From CAYRHJ01 sp964424105 (lineage in GTDB: Bacteria; Planctomycetota; Phycisphaerae; UBA1845): a stretch of DNA of 64,000 nt. Positions 25,400 to 35,969 of this stretch are shown here, piece after piece. How positions within the stretch are numbered: position 1 is the stretch's first letter; every line of letters starts with the position of its first letter. Made by a program: the position numbers and the translations under genes. Below the pieces are notes generated by a model. That model made no database searches and was not told where the DNA came from. It saw only the letters and a program-made list of their open reading frames with translations. The stretch spans positions 1 through 64,000 of the forward strand of contig CAYRHJ010000004.1 in the NCBI GenBank assembly GCA_964424105.1. The letters are read 5' to 3'.

Positions 25400-28291
25400 T
25401 CAGATGGCTCGTAAGGCTTCGATCACGTTCGTACGCGCTGCGTACCGGGCCGGCGAGAGACTCGCCAGAATGCAGACGCCGACCGTCACCGCCACACCCG
25501 CCCCGACTTCCACCGTGGGAATCGTCAATGGCGGCGCAAATCCGATCAATCCTAGTGTGATCAGGTTCATGCTCGCGGCGCCTTGCAAACCCAGGGCTAA
25601 TCCAATCGCACTGCCAATGACCCCCAGTACAGCCGCCTCACCCAATACCAGGCGGGCTATGAGCCATCGCGTCGCACCGCATGATCGCAAGATCGCAATC
25701 TCCCGCACCCGACTCAGCACGTTGGCCACCATCAGATTCGCCACGCCGATGGCCGCCACCCCAAGCGCCACCAACGGAATCAACGTCAACACGTACGTAG
25801 CCTGGCGTATGTCGCGATCGATGGTCTGCTTCAGCTCCCGAAGTGATCCGAAGACCGCCGCCGGCCTGTTGATCACATCGACAACGGTCCGAATGGCCAA
25901 CTGATCACCAAACAACTCCCATCGCTCCGCTGATGTGAGATCGGCCCAGCGAGCAACGACGTAATCCAACGATCGCCGAAAACGCAAAAGGGCCCATCCG
26001 AAATCCGTTTCCGCAGGTCGCCGCGACAGCCATTGCAGCAACCGACTCTGAAGCAGAACCCATTCGTCCCCGTCGACCGGCAGTCGATCGCCCCAATTCA
26101 ATAACTCCTTCGCGACGAGCCGGTCATTCACGCGGGGCGGCGAGTCCGCTTGAAAAAGCGGCGGGGCTTCGCCTTCCAGCGGCACGAAGTTCATCAAGAA
26201 CAGCGTGATGCTGTCGATTCCGAAAACCTCCCGGGCATCGTCCAACGTACCCAAAACCGAACTGGCAGCCGCGATCATCATGTAGGAGTCAGCTTGAAAA
26301 TACGTTACCGCGACGTCGAGCGCAGGAGACTTGACTACACCAGCCACGATGAAATCGGCGGTGTGGCCCGCGGCCGTGATGGGCAACGTGTCGCCCAGAC
26401 GCAGGCCGAATGTCCGCGCCGCTTCTTGCGGCAATAGGATGTGTCCACCGGAACGGAGTTTCGACGTCGCGTCTTCCAGGTTGCCTTCCAAAAAAAGCAG
26501 CTTGGTCATGGTCAAGAATCGGTCGGGTTCGCCGGCGACAAATGTGGTCTTCAGCCGAAACATGTCGAAAAACCTGGACCGCTTTTGCCCCGCATCCGTT
26601 AGAAAGTCGTTGACGACCGTACACTCGGCCACGAAAGGCAACCGCCGTATCGTCACGGCGCTCGACGCATGGACCGGGGTTCGGGACCAGACGTAGGCTT
26701 GTGCGATCCGCCGAGGAAAATCCCAACCCGCTCGCACGCTCTCCGAATGAACCACAATGCCCACCAGCATCGACAAACCCACCATCAGGCCGCAACAGAC
26801 ACCGCCGCCACGCCAATAGGATCGGGCCCCGTGCTCCGACAATAGAATCGGACGCAAACCGAGGACTCGGGCCGCTACCTGCACCAGGATGGCGCCGAGC
26901 AACCGCACCCAGAGCGGCGCCATCAATCCATAGCCTCCGTAGAGCAGCACGATTCCCAACAGCACGATGCTCGATGACGTCCAATGGATCGCATCAAGGC
27001 TGTTCACCATCCACCAATGCATACCGGCCATGCACGCACCGACGCCGCCGCAAATCCAAACGGCCAACGTACCGGCCCGGCGTGCCAGCGGACGCGTGGC
27101 TGAAAGCGGCGAGACTCGAGTGGCATGAATCGCGGGCAGCGAGGCGGCTGCCAGGGTGGTGATCGCCCCTCCTAGAATCGCGATCCAGATTCCGTGGCGG
27201 CTCATCGTCGCGGGTCCGACCCACCCGGGGGCCATCCATGCGATCCAACTGGTCAATAGAAATCCCAGGCCAATGCCCAGGACAAGCCCCACGACACCCA
27301 TGGGAACCACTTCGGCGATGACCGACCCGAACACCTGTGCGCGCGTCATCCCAATGCAACGCATCGTCCCCAGTTGGCGGACGCGCTCGGTGATGCCCAT
27401 GCTCATCGTCGTCGATATGACGAAAAAAGCAGTCAATAACGCGATGCACGACGCGACGGTCAAGGCGAACTCGGTGTGCCGCTGGGCTTCGCGCAGTAGA
27501 AACAATTTGCTGCCGGATGTCGTGACCTGACAGCCCTCGGCGGGCCCGTCCAGGTTCGTGCGAAGAACGTCCGCCGTCTTCTCGATCTGCTCCGCAGATG
27601 CGTCCCGAATCATCATGTCGATGATCGTGACTTGGTCCTTGTCGCCCGTGAACGCTTGGAGGTCTTTCAACGGCAGGAGAATCACGGGGCGTTGAAATTC
27701 GCCGACGTTTCGCGCGTCCAATTCGCCGATGAGCTTGAAATGGGCCGGCGGCAGAGACGGTGCAAAACTCAACGCTACGAAGTCGCCGACCTTGACGCCC
27801 AATCGTCGCGCCGTCGCACTCTCCATAACTGCAACTTGGGCATCCGTGGCCGAAGGCAGCCTTCCGTGAACGTCATAATGCCGAAACGAGTATTCCGAAG
27901 TCGGCTGAATACCCACGGCATCGACATCGATCGACTTCTTGGGTTCACGATCCGATCCCGCCGCCCATTCAGCATTCCCCACGACGGCTGACGCACTGAG
28001 CCTGCGACGCAGCCGAGACGTGCAGTGCGTGACACCGTCCGTGCGGCGAACCCATTCCTCCAGGCGTTGATCGATCGATCCCCAATGGCCCAGCGATGAC
28101 TCGATGCTGATGTGGCTGCGCCCGACCCAACGCTCGACGACCTGCCGATCAATGGTTTGTCTAACGGATTCGTACGAAGAAGTAACCCAGACGACCGTGG
28201 CCACGCCCAATGCGACGGCGAGAAGCGTTCCCGCCGACCGCCCCGGCTTAGCACGCCAGTTCCTGATAGCGAGCAGCAACCAGTGTGGCAT
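25400..28291 (-). CDS. MacB/LolC-like ABC transporter permease with two FtsX domains
   Basis: About 963 residues from ATG 28291. N-terminal TM helix (SAGTLLAVALGVATVVWV), a large periplasmic domain, an FtsX core with helices around TMSMGITERVRQLGTMRCIG, a second periplasmic domain, and a C-terminal FtsX core (IGVANLMVANVLSRVREI, ILRSCGATRWL). The duplicated FtsX layout is found in large lipoprotein or toxin-extrusion-like permeases. It overlaps the ATPase gene by 44 bases on the same strand, so the pair is coupled. Family members move lipoproteins or peptides out of the membrane using the mechanotransmission mechanism; the substrate here is unknown. Confidence 0.87.
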   Translation of the reverse strand: MPHWLLLAIRNWRAKPGRSAGTLLAVALGVATVVWVTSSYESVRQTIDRQVVERWVGRSHISIESSLGHWGSIDQRLEEWVRRTDGVTHCTSRLRRRLSASAVVGNAEWAAGSDREPKKSIDVDAVGIQPTSEYSFRHYDVHGRLPSATDAQVAVMESATARRLGVKVGDFVALSFAPSLPPAHFKLIGELDARNVGEFQRPVILLPLKDLQAFTGDKDQVTIIDMMIRDASAEQIEKTADVLRTNLDGPAEGCQVTTSGSKLFLLREAQRHTEFALTVASCIALLTAFFVISTTMSMGITERVRQLGTMRCIGMTRAQVFGSVIAEVVPMGVVGLVLGIGLGFLLTSWIAWMAPGWVGPATMSRHGIWIAILGGAITTLAAASLPAIHATRVSPLSATRPLARRAGTLAVWICGGVGACMAGMHWWMVNSLDAIHWTSSSIVLLGIVLLYGGYGLMAPLWVRLLGAILVQVAARVLGLRPILLSEHGARSYWRGGGVCCGLMVGLSMLVGIVVHSESVRAGWDFPRRIAQAYVWSRTPVHASSAVTIRRLPFVAECTVVNDFLTDAGQKRSRFFDMFRLKTTFVAGEPDRFLTMTKLLFLEGNLEDATSKLRSGGHILLPQEAARTFGLRLGDTLPITAAGHTADFIVAGVVKSPALDVAVTYFQADSYMMIAAASSVLGTLDDAREVFGIDSITLFLMNFVPLEGEAPPLFQADSPPRVNDRLVAKELLNWGDRLPVDGDEWVLLQSRLLQWLSRRPAETDFGWALLRFRRSLDYVVARWADLTSAERWELFGDQLAIRTVVDVINRPAAVFGSLRELKQTIDRDIRQATYVLTLIPLVALGVAAIGVANLMVANVLSRVREIAILRSCGATRWLIARLVLGEAAVLGVIGSAIGLALGLQGAASMNLITLGLIGFAPPLTIPTVEVGAGVAVTVGVCILASLSPARYAARTNVIEALRAI

Positions 28292-28991
28292 CGCGGGACC
28301 TCTCGGTGATGTGTCCAATGACTCGACCGTCTTTCAAAACGACCACTCGGTCGGCATGCGCCGCTCCACTGGATTCGTGCGTGACGGCCAATATGGTTCG
28401 CTCGCCGCCATCAGTCAACTGCCGCAGGATATTCCAAATCTCGCCGGCATGTGCGGAATCGAGATTCCCGGTCGGTTCGTCCGCCAGCACGACGAGCGGT
28501 TGATGCACCAAGGCGCGGGCGATGGCCACCCGTTGCTGCTCACCACCGGACAGAGCGTCGGGCAAGTGATCGGAGCGATGTCCCAAATCAACTTGTGCCA
28601 GCAAGGTCTGCGTGCGCCGGCGAACTTCACGCTCCGCCACCCCGTCAATCAACAAGGGAAGCGCGATGTTTTCCGCCGCCGACAACGTCGGCAGAAGATT
28701 GAATGACTGGAAAATGATACCAATATGGCGACGCCGGAATAGTGTGCGGGCCCGGTCACGGAGTCGATGAATCTCGGAACCGTTGATGATCACCGATCCG
28801 CTCGTGGGCACGTCGAGGCCCGCCATCAAGTGCAACAGCGTGCTCTTGCCGGATCCGCTGCTTCCCATAATGGCCACGAATTCGCCGCTCTCCGCGGACA
28901 GGCTGACTCCCATCAGCGCACCGACGGTCTGACCACCCGACTTGTAGGTCTTGGCGAGGTTCTCGACGCAAACCAGGGGATGCATGGCCAC
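28248..28991 (-). CDS. LolD/MacB-type ABC transporter ATP-binding protein
   Basis: 247 residues. Walker A GSSGSGKSTLLHLMAGLD, signature LSGGEQQRVAIARAL, Walker B LVVLADEPTGNLDS, H-loop VTHES. The TGNLDS D-loop is typical of the LolD/MacB/FtsE subgroup that pairs with FtsX-type permeases, such as the one encoded immediately downstream. A start at the third codon (28985) is possible. First gene of a two-gene operon; the spacer to the next upstream gene is the terminator region 29000-29260. Confidence 0.95.
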   Translation of the reverse strand: MAMHPLVCVENLAKTYKSGGQTVGALMGVSLSAESGEFVAIMGSSGSGKSTLLHLMAGLDVPTSGSVIINGSEIHRLRDRARTLFRRRHIGIIFQSFNLLPTLSAAENIALPLLIDGVAEREVRRRTQTLLAQVDLGHRSDHLPDALSGGEQQRVAIARALVHQPLVVLADEPTGNLDSAHAGEIWNILRQLTDGGERTILAVTHESSGAAHADRVVVLKDGRVIGHITERSRDATLVAARYQELAC

Positions 28992-29201
28992 ATTCTATGC
29001 CATGCGATGTCGGGCGCCCAATGCCGCGCATCAGTCAGACTCCCGCAATTCGGCTGGGCCATCCACTTCGCAGTCCCCCAATTCATTCCAGCCCAACCGC
29101 GAGGAGGGCCTCGTCGCACTGCAATACATCAGACGAAATCCGTCGTGATGGACGGGAGGCGCAAGGTACTTACAAATCGAGTCGACGAACGGACGGCGCA
29201 A

Positions 29202-29231
29202 AAAAGCACCGGCTCAAGAACCGGTGCTTTT
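29202..29231 (-). terminator. Intrinsic terminator of the large secreted protein gene
   Basis: AAAAGCACCGG and CCGGTGCTTTT form a perfect 11-bp stem around an 8-base loop. Read on the minus strand it ends in a T-run and lies about 30 bases after the stop of the gene ending at 29260. The stretch 28992-29201 has nothing else recognisable. Confidence 0.85.
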
Positions 29232-29259
29232 GAAAAAGTACTTCGTTGCTGATTGGCGG

Positions 29260-32200
29260 CTAGCGAGCCGTCAACCGGCGAATGCGAAACTCCTGGTGAG
29301 GCAGCTCGATCGCTCGCACCGTCCCAGCCGTGTTGTCGCCCGAGGCACCGGTGACGTATTCCACAATCGGTCCACGTTGATCTGTAGCGATCAGCGTTCC
29401 GGAAAAAGAATCCAGTCCTCCCAAAATCGGCCCTTCCACGAACCGCGGGTTGGTAACCGGGTCAGCCAGTTTCGAGATCAGCGTCAGCGTCGGCGGATTC
29501 ACTGCATGATCGGGGAGGAATCGGCAGATGCCGTACTCCAGTACTTCCTCCTCCTCGCCCGTGAACGTGCAAGGAATCAGCACATGCGTTCCGTCGGTTC
29601 CGATGTCACCATAAAGCGAATCCCAACACATGTCGTTGACCGGCTCAGGATCACACAACACCGCCGAGGGAACCGGCGCGATGGTTCCGCCGTTGGTGGC
29701 GACGGGATTCGTGGCTTTGTTCCACCAGCGGACGTTGTTCGACGATTCATTGAGGGCATACAGGCGGCCATTGATCTCCGTCATGCCTGAATAGAAATCG
29801 CCCGTCGTCAACCCCAGCAATTCACCCATGTTCGTCACGTAGCTGCCGCTGGTGGGCAACACGTTGGGATTCAACCGGAACAGGCGGCGACGTGGAAAAT
29901 CACACAATGGATCAATACCGCCTGGGCAGAATTCCGGCGAAACGTAAAGATTCGAACCGTCATAGGCGATGAGCAGCTCCGATGAGTCGACTCGTCCCGC
30001 CACACCGTTGTCAAGCCCCGATGCATCCCGAACGGGCGAAAAGAACACGGTACTACGCACGACATTGGTCTGACCGGTCAACGGGTCGATTTCCAGGATG
30101 GCCGGATGGCAACCCGCCCGACCGTCATCCGATCTGTTTAGAAAGCAACTCGTGTGAATGTCGTCGGAACCGCGAATCGGAACCACGAACATGCGAGGCA
30201 ACCCCGTCGGAGACGCCCCAGCCAGGGTTGTCTGACGAGGCATGACCGCGGCACCGGCCAAATATCGTCGCACGATCGGAATGGATTGTGTTTCGAACCG
30301 ACGAGACAGCGTCGTACCGGGCACGGATGCGTCAAATGGCGAATTCTCAAAATGGTCCATATTGCCGTTGTCGATTCCCAGCATCAGGTACGCGTTTGTG
30401 CCGACGTTGGCGGGCATGATGCCCGCGATCGTTGCCGAAAACTCATCCGCAATCCGATCGAAATCGACGCCGATTCCCACCTCGTGCTCATGACTGTAAT
30501 CATGTTCCGCGATCAGTTCCGCGTTCTGGTCAAACAAACCGAGGTACATCCGAACGCGACCGTTGTTGTCCGGCTGCGGTGGTATGGTGTCGGACGTGTG
30601 CGCCGAGATCACCTGCCCCGCCTGCACGGGAATCTCAAAGAAATCAACGTCACCTTGGAATCCTCCATAAACGCCGTTACCCAAGAAATACGGCTCCGGT
30701 ACGATCGCGCTCAATCGATTCGCCGGCACCATCGCACACGCGTCTTCGATCGAATCATTGCCACTGATCAGATCGCACAGATCGATCGGATTCGCAGCCG
30801 GAAAATCAAATGGAAACGTGAGGATATTGACCTTGTAACACTGCAACGTTTCCGCCGGATTGGGATCGGATGGAATCTTGCACCCTTCCAGCGGATCCGG
30901 AGCCATCCCTTCCAGGGCTTCGTCGAATACCAGACGCGGTTTGTTGACCCGGCCACCAACACTGGGAATCAAGTTTGCTTCATTGGTACCAGCCACGCCG
31001 GGTCCGTGCGGAAAATTAAGGAGCGACGGCGGAAAAGTCGGGAAGACATATTGGCAGTTGAACACTCCCGGTCCAGTTTCCACGACTTCTTGAATTCTCC
31101 GATCGGTCCCAAATACGCCAAGATAGAAAATCCCGCCCGGGTCCACGTTCGCAGCCAAGAGCGGACGAGATTGATCCGACTGGGGAGGAAATACAGAACC
31201 CTGGGCCTGATCACCCGTGGCGATCAACTCGCCCTGCTCGTTGTAAAGCCCCAAGACGATGTCATAAACCGATGCAAATCCTTGAGAAACCGGCGTGACG
31301 ATCGTGGCCGTCAGACTACGGACTGACGACAGGTCGCCGTCAAGTCGGAATTTATAAAGATCAAGGTCCTGACCCGTCCCGCTGAAGGCGCCGTCTCCCA
31401 GCATCCCGATGGGAAAAAGGCACGCCCCGGTGATATCAATTTCGCCCTGTGCATTTTCACAAAGCGCCTTCAACACGTTGGACATCTTGTCGTCCGGTTC
31501 ATGCTTCGACTGGTAGCATTGCGTCTCGTTCCCACTGAGGTTGTCCACCACGCAATTGGGATTCGTCGCCCCCACCGTCAAGATGTATCCGCCCGCCTGA
31601 TCGGCGGCGATTTCAGGGCGGGTACCGGGTCCATCGGTCGCGGGAACATAGGCGCTGTTTTCATTCGCACTCACGCCCACGAAAATGCCCGAGACACCCG
31701 CTGGAACCTCCACCGTCGTGAATCCGTCAAGCGTCTCTCGTTCATAATCATCGCTGCGAGCGATTTCCTCAAGCGGGTTCGCACCCACCCGCTTGAAGAC
31801 GCGAAGGAACGGATCCCAGGTCGGGCCCGTGTTGGCGCTCTTGTCGCCTTCCAACAGCACCGAAAGTACATGCCCCGTGGACACTCCGGTGATTTGATAC
31901 ATATCGACGTCACGAAGCAGGCTCGGCGGATCGGGAATGAGGCCGTTACAGGACGGATCCCCGTCGTCCACATGACTGCAAATGAAGAACCCGAAGAGGT
32001 CGTTAGCGTTGATCTTTCCGTCGCGACGCTGCTGAATCGTCACGCCAGGATCACCGTCAAAAATTCCGTCGGGATCGTGGTCGAAGATTTCACATTCGTT
32101 CGAGATGGGCGCCTGGGCAAAACACTGCTGGAGGCATTGGAAGTCGTACAGATCAAGGGCTACGCCCGGAAGATGGTCCTCCGCGCAATCGAACCACTTG

Positions 32201-33351
32201 ACCGCTTCGCCGTCATCCGAGAGCGAGTTGTCACCAATGAATCCGCCGACCTGCGTGAAAGTGTCTCCCTGACACGGGCTTGGCGGGTCGAGCACAATCG
32301 TGTCCGCGGTCTGCGTGGTGTTGTTTCCGTTGACGTCCTCGCTCGGGCCAATGTAGATCGCGACAGCCAAGCCGAAGTACGGAAAGTTGGTGCTGCACAC
32401 GTTCCCGCCGATGCACGGAATGGGGTTGCCGAATTCGTCGACCGGCGCCCACTCAACGTTGTCGCAGACCAACTCGTGTTCTTCCGCCGTACAGTTGGGG
32501 TGGTTCGCGTTGGGAATGTGCAGCCCATTCTCGTTGCCCGAACCGCCTTGTGCCATCACCATGCCCATCTTCGGGCTGCCGCCCGCGCACAAAGAATTCT
32601 CGCCGATAAACCGAATTTCGATACCCAACTTGCCGGCAGGAAGATTGCTGATCGGAACCCGTCGGCCAATGTTCTGAACCTCGGGACTGATGAGCGGTGT
32701 ACCGTCCAGGGCATCAACCACCGTGTACGCGCGCTCGGCAAAGTCCACCGTCACGCGCATGATTCGAGGTTCTCCCGTGACAGCGTCACAATGAACCGGA
32801 ATCCGGCTTAATACCGGCGCGCCTTGGGTGGTGAAGCCCGACGTAACCGAAACGCAACTGGCTCCGCCACAATCGCCGTCATCGAAACAGGTTTCCAAAT
32901 CGTTTGGACCACCGTTGCACACTCGTAACCCCAGAAGCGTGCCCAGCGTCTCGGCGTCGGTTCCCTCGAACAAGTTCATTGACAGGTGGTTGGGAATGGC
33001 CCCGGTCCCACAGTTCGTCACCAGCAGATCAAACCGTGTGACGTTCCCGCCCGCCGACGTAAACCAATCGCGAAGGGCCAACCCCGGCGTACCGCTTCCG
33101 CCGACGGCCAACGACAACGCGTCAACCGTACAGATTTCCGTGTTGTCGTAGAGTCGTGGGCAAGACGGACAAGAAAGCAACGTCGAGCCCACCGGCGCGG
33201 GACCCGCATACAACAGCGACACCGGAGGAGCAGGTTGATTGTCCCCGAACGCCGGGCCAATTCCGCTCGCGTCCTGGGCCAACACCGCGCTCGTGGCCGT
33301 CGCGCTGAACAAGACCAACGACGCCAAAACTTTGAACCGCGCAAATGACAT
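29260..33351 (-). CDS. Large secreted protein with dockerin-like and PPC-like domains
   Basis: 1363 residues. Signal peptide of about 25 residues (LASLVLFSATATSAVLAQ). Cysteine-rich beta-type N-terminal region, then a dockerin-like segment near residue 400-460 (LDLYDFQCLQQCF ... RDGKINANDLFGFFIC), then three or four modules resembling bacterial pre-peptidase C-terminal (PPC) domains, each opening DVDMYQI, DLDLYKF or DVDFFEIP. The last ~250 residues look like beta-propeller blades (MTEINGRLYALNESSNN). No catalytic motif is evident, so it is probably a structural, adhesive or scaffold protein. Strong GGAGGAG before the ATG; own terminator at 29202-29231. Dockerin-like tracts are common in Planctomycetota secretomes. 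Confidence 0.75.
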   Translation of the reverse strand: MSFARFKVLASLVLFSATATSAVLAQDASGIGPAFGDNQPAPPVSLLYAGPAPVGSTLLSCPSCPRLYDNTEICTVDALSLAVGGSGTPGLALRDWFTSAGGNVTRFDLLVTNCGTGAIPNHLSMNLFEGTDAETLGTLLGLRVCNGGPNDLETCFDDGDCGGASCVSVTSGFTTQGAPVLSRIPVHCDAVTGEPRIMRVTVDFAERAYTVVDALDGTPLISPEVQNIGRRVPISNLPAGKLGIEIRFIGENSLCAGGSPKMGMVMAQGGSGNENGLHIPNANHPNCTAEEHELVCDNVEWAPVDEFGNPIPCIGGNVCSTNFPYFGLAVAIYIGPSEDVNGNNTTQTADTIVLDPPSPCQGDTFTQVGGFIGDNSLSDDGEAVKWFDCAEDHLPGVALDLYDFQCLQQCFAQAPISNECEIFDHDPDGIFDGDPGVTIQQRRDGKINANDLFGFFICSHVDDGDPSCNGLIPDPPSLLRDVDMYQITGVSTGHVLSVLLEGDKSANTGPTWDPFLRVFKRVGANPLEEIARSDDYERETLDGFTTVEVPAGVSGIFVGVSANENSAYVPATDGPGTRPEIAADQAGGYILTVGATNPNCVVDNLSGNETQCYQSKHEPDDKMSNVLKALCENAQGEIDITGACLFPIGMLGDGAFSGTGQDLDLYKFRLDGDLSSVRSLTATIVTPVSQGFASVYDIVLGLYNEQGELIATGDQAQGSVFPPQSDQSRPLLAANVDPGGIFYLGVFGTDRRIQEVVETGPGVFNCQYVFPTFPPSLLNFPHGPGVAGTNEANLIPSVGGRVNKPRLVFDEALEGMAPDPLEGCKIPSDPNPAETLQCYKVNILTFPFDFPAANPIDLCDLISGNDSIEDACAMVPANRLSAIVPEPYFLGNGVYGGFQGDVDFFEIPVQAGQVISAHTSDTIPPQPDNNGRVRMYLGLFDQNAELIAEHDYSHEHEVGIGVDFDRIADEFSATIAGIMPANVGTNAYLMLGIDNGNMDHFENSPFDASVPGTTLSRRFETQSIPIVRRYLAGAAVMPRQTTLAGASPTGLPRMFVVPIRGSDDIHTSCFLNRSDDGRAGCHPAILEIDPLTGQTNVVRSTVFFSPVRDASGLDNGVAGRVDSSELLIAYDGSNLYVSPEFCPGGIDPLCDFPRRRLFRLNPNVLPTSGSYVTNMGELLGLTTGDFYSGMTEINGRLYALNESSNNVRWWNKATNPVATNGGTIAPVPSAVLCDPEPVNDMCWDSLYGDIGTDGTHVLIPCTFTGEEEEVLEYGICRFLPDHAVNPPTLTLISKLADPVTNPRFVEGPILGGLDSFSGTLIATDQRGPIVEYVTGASGDNTAGTVRAIELPHQEFRIRRLTAR

Positions 33352-34038
33352 TTCTAACTCCTCCAGCGCTTTGGCAAAGCGAAACGGCCAACCAACGGTC
33401 GATGCCCCCGTTTCGTCCTAATCTTTACCCAGTTTAGCAATGCTCCATCTATGATCCAAAACTTGCCGGCTTTTGCCGATCAACGGCAGCGCCGCTTCTC
33501 TCGAATATCTACCATTACACCGGTCGTGGGTGAAGAAATTCGTACGCGCTACCGGTAGCCCCGTCCGAGTTACCCCTGTCCCGAAATACCGCAACACCCA
33601 AACGACAGCGCGCGGCCGCAAACGATCCCGCCTAAATGCGACTGACCAAAACGACGTCGCCGTCCGCGCACACCGCACCCACCACGAATCGATGCTCGAA
33701 CATCTCGCATGAAGTCAAGATATTCATGCAACCACTTGACCGAGCGCCGGCAGATGCCCTCCGGAATTCCGGCGATCTCAGTTCGGTCGGATTATTGCAC
33801 TCATGTTGATCGAACTCATTCGATCCTTCCGAAGCAATCTGTCGATGGTAATGTCCGCACTGTTATCGAGTCAAGCGGTTTCACCTATTCAAGGCCCCAA
33901 GTCGCTCCAATAACGTTCAATTGATGATATTGGGACACTTTCGATTGGCTGAGATCGGGTTGAGGCATATCGCTGACGGACCGGTCAACGTCGGTCATCA
34001 AATCCGAAACATGGTTATCGGACAATGAACGACCCCTC
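33352..34038. other. 690-bp intergenic region, no supported gene
   Basis: Upstream of the large secreted protein and downstream of the prepilin-like gene. Short frames exist on both strands but none has a ribosome-binding site, a plausible composition or a recognisable motif. Promoter of the 33351 gene is expected near 33400. Confidence 0.5.
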
Positions 34039-34080
34039 AAAAAAAGCGGGATCGCCCGTCTGATGAACGGACGACCCCGC
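34039..34080 (-). terminator. Intrinsic terminator of prepilin-like gene
   Basis: On the minus strand GCGGGGTCGTCCGT and ACGGGCGATCCCGC pair around a short loop (34046-34080), followed by seven T residues (34045-34039). It lies about 65 bases after the stop at 34145. Confidence 0.88.
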
Positions 34081-34144
34081 GAGTGAATAACCTTGCCATA
34101 AGAATCAGGGCACTCCAAGGCCCACCGCGATCACCTTCGCCGGA

Positions 34145-35236
34145 TCACGAAGGCGAACTGAGGCAACTGCCACCACCCCCCTGACCACACTGGATCGTTG
34201 TCTCAACAGCGGGCGCAGGAAGTGTATCAATCTGCCATCCTGGGCCGCGGAAAATAACGCAATGCCAATACGAGTGGCATTGTTCGTAGCCCCGATCGCA
34301 TTCCGGATAGCTCGCCAAATGCGGCTCCGGCTGCTGGTGCCCTTCCATCTTCACCATCGCGCCGTGCCCGTCGACATACGCGACATCAATCATCCAAGGC
34401 CGACCGTGCCAAGCCTTAATGACCGATTCAGCCGCCAGAGGGCAACCCGAAAGCGTGTCGCAACCACCGTCCGCGCTGTCGCCGTAATTCGATGAGTATC
34501 CGTACAGGCCACAGTTTTCCATAAAGTAAATGGTGTTCGCCGGATTGGGGACACGCGAAATCGGCTTCATGAATGCGGAATTGCTCATCAACCGACAATT
34601 CGCACCGGGAACGCCGATCCACGACGTCGCCGCAGCGTAGCTGTTGCCGTAGTGATCATAGGAAGAAAGCTTGGAATCCTGCCAAGCCTTCAAATGGTGC
34701 CCGGTGTAGCCTCGGTCGGATGGGCACTTATAGATGGGCAGGTCCATCGTGTAATCACCCTTCCAATTGACCTGATTGGGCCCCGGATCATTTTGGTAGT
34801 CCGTAAAACCACCCTTGAAGATGACGCTGTTCAGTTCGCGACTGGCTGGTCCACGCCCGTTCATCGTTCCCCATCTCGACGTTTCGGGGATGCTTCCCTG
34901 CTGCGGTTCGCCGCGGCCTGACTTTCCGCCCCATTCGAACGTGCCGAGACCGCCGCCGGCGCCCGTAACGACTCCAAACAATTTGTGCACTGGAATGGTA
35001 AGCTCTTTCTTGTCGCCGGCTGCGAATGTGTTGCCGGCCGTCGCAATACCCTTGAGGCCGCCCGAACACACCGCGATCTTGGCTTGCTCTCGAGCTTTCT
35101 TCAACGAAGGCAGCAAGATGCTGATCAACAGTGCAATGATCGAAACGACCACCAGGAGTTCGATCAGCGTGAACCCTCCGGGCCGTTCGCGAGTCGACTG
35201 TTTGACCAGCCGCCTCAAATTCGCAAAACGTTTCAT
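34145..35236 (-). CDS. Prepilin-type (type II secretion pseudopilin-like) protein
   Basis: 363 residues. N-terminal basic leader then prepilin peptidase site G|FTLIELLVV and a 20-residue hydrophobic helix (VVSIIALLISILLPSL), the class III signal of pseudopilins. The rest is a large soluble domain with paired cysteines, KCPSDRGY and a C-terminal VAYVDGHGAMVKM resembling the H/DG motif of Planctomycetota prepilin-like (DUF1559-type) proteins. Strong AGAGGAG site before the ATG and its own terminator. Such proteins exist in many copies per planctomycetal genome; their role in a pilus or secretion system is inferred. Confidence 0.88.
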   Translation of the reverse strand: MKRFANLRRLVKQSTRERPGGFTLIELLVVVSIIALLISILLPSLKKAREQAKIAVCSGGLKGIATAGNTFAAGDKKELTIPVHKLFGVVTGAGGGLGTFEWGGKSGRGEPQQGSIPETSRWGTMNGRGPASRELNSVIFKGGFTDYQNDPGPNQVNWKGDYTMDLPIYKCPSDRGYTGHHLKAWQDSKLSSYDHYGNSYAAATSWIGVPGANCRLMSNSAFMKPISRVPNPANTIYFMENCGLYGYSSNYGDSADGGCDTLSGCPLAAESVIKAWHGRPWMIDVAYVDGHGAMVKMEGHQQPEPHLASYPECDRGYEQCHSYWHCVIFRGPGWQIDTLPAPAVETTIQCGQGGGGSCLSSPS

Positions 35237-35969
35237 GACAAGACTCCTCTACAATGAACGGATGATATAGATAATCGCGAAAGCCCGTCCGTTACGGACC
35301 ACGCATGGAATCACACCCGCCATTCGGGTGCGCAAAGATTGCCTGATACTCTCCAATGGTACTATCGGTCCAAATGACCACTTTGTCAATCCTTGTCGTC
35401 GCCGCCGTCAAAAACGCGCCGCCACAACCTTCTGTCGCAACTAAACTTATATACATTAAATCTCCACTGTAAGCAATTCCTCTCAATTGAGAGCTGCTTC
35501 GGGCAACGAAAGCCACCCAGACCATTCCCTTGCGCGTTGCTCGCACCTAGCTAACAATCCGCAAACAATCGGCAAATTTCCGACGGTTGGAACCAAATCT
35601 ACATCCATCATGAACGCTTGACGCCATCGAACGTTCCGACCTTGGCGGTTTTGACGTGATTGTCGGACACAACAACGCTATGAAGCTTTGGAGCGTCACA
35701 TGATTAAACGGTCCTCGTGGGGTTTCTGTAGTTGGGTGCCCCATCCATCGCGCAGCCATGGGTGGGGTCCGGATGACCGGCTTCGTTGTGGCACATGCTT
35801 TCAATGTTCTTGGCCGACGTAGACTTGCCGACGGTCACGCCGGGACCGTAGTATTGGCGGGCAACTTTTCGGTTGTCGAGGAAATGGCAGTCGCGGGCCG
35901 ACCCTACGGTGATTGCCTTCGTCTGGAGCTGACGCGGTGACCGACGATTCCGGGTAGACTCCAAAGTTC
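35237..35969. other. Intergenic stretch with two possible small minus-strand frames
   Basis: No confident gene. Two minus-strand frames (35292-35546, 84 codons; 35704-35964, 86 codons) end in similar peptides, IFAHPNGGCDSMRGP and GHPDPTHGCAMDGAPNYRN. Neither has a convincing ribosome-binding site or known domain. They might be remnants of prepilin-like 3' ends next to the intact gene, or chance. Confidence 0.3.

Noticed and set aside
30154..32811. Two long plus-strand frames (30154-31326, 31501-32811) opposite the large secreted protein
   Set aside because: Arg/His-rich antisense readings of a gene with a signal peptide, strong SD and terminator.
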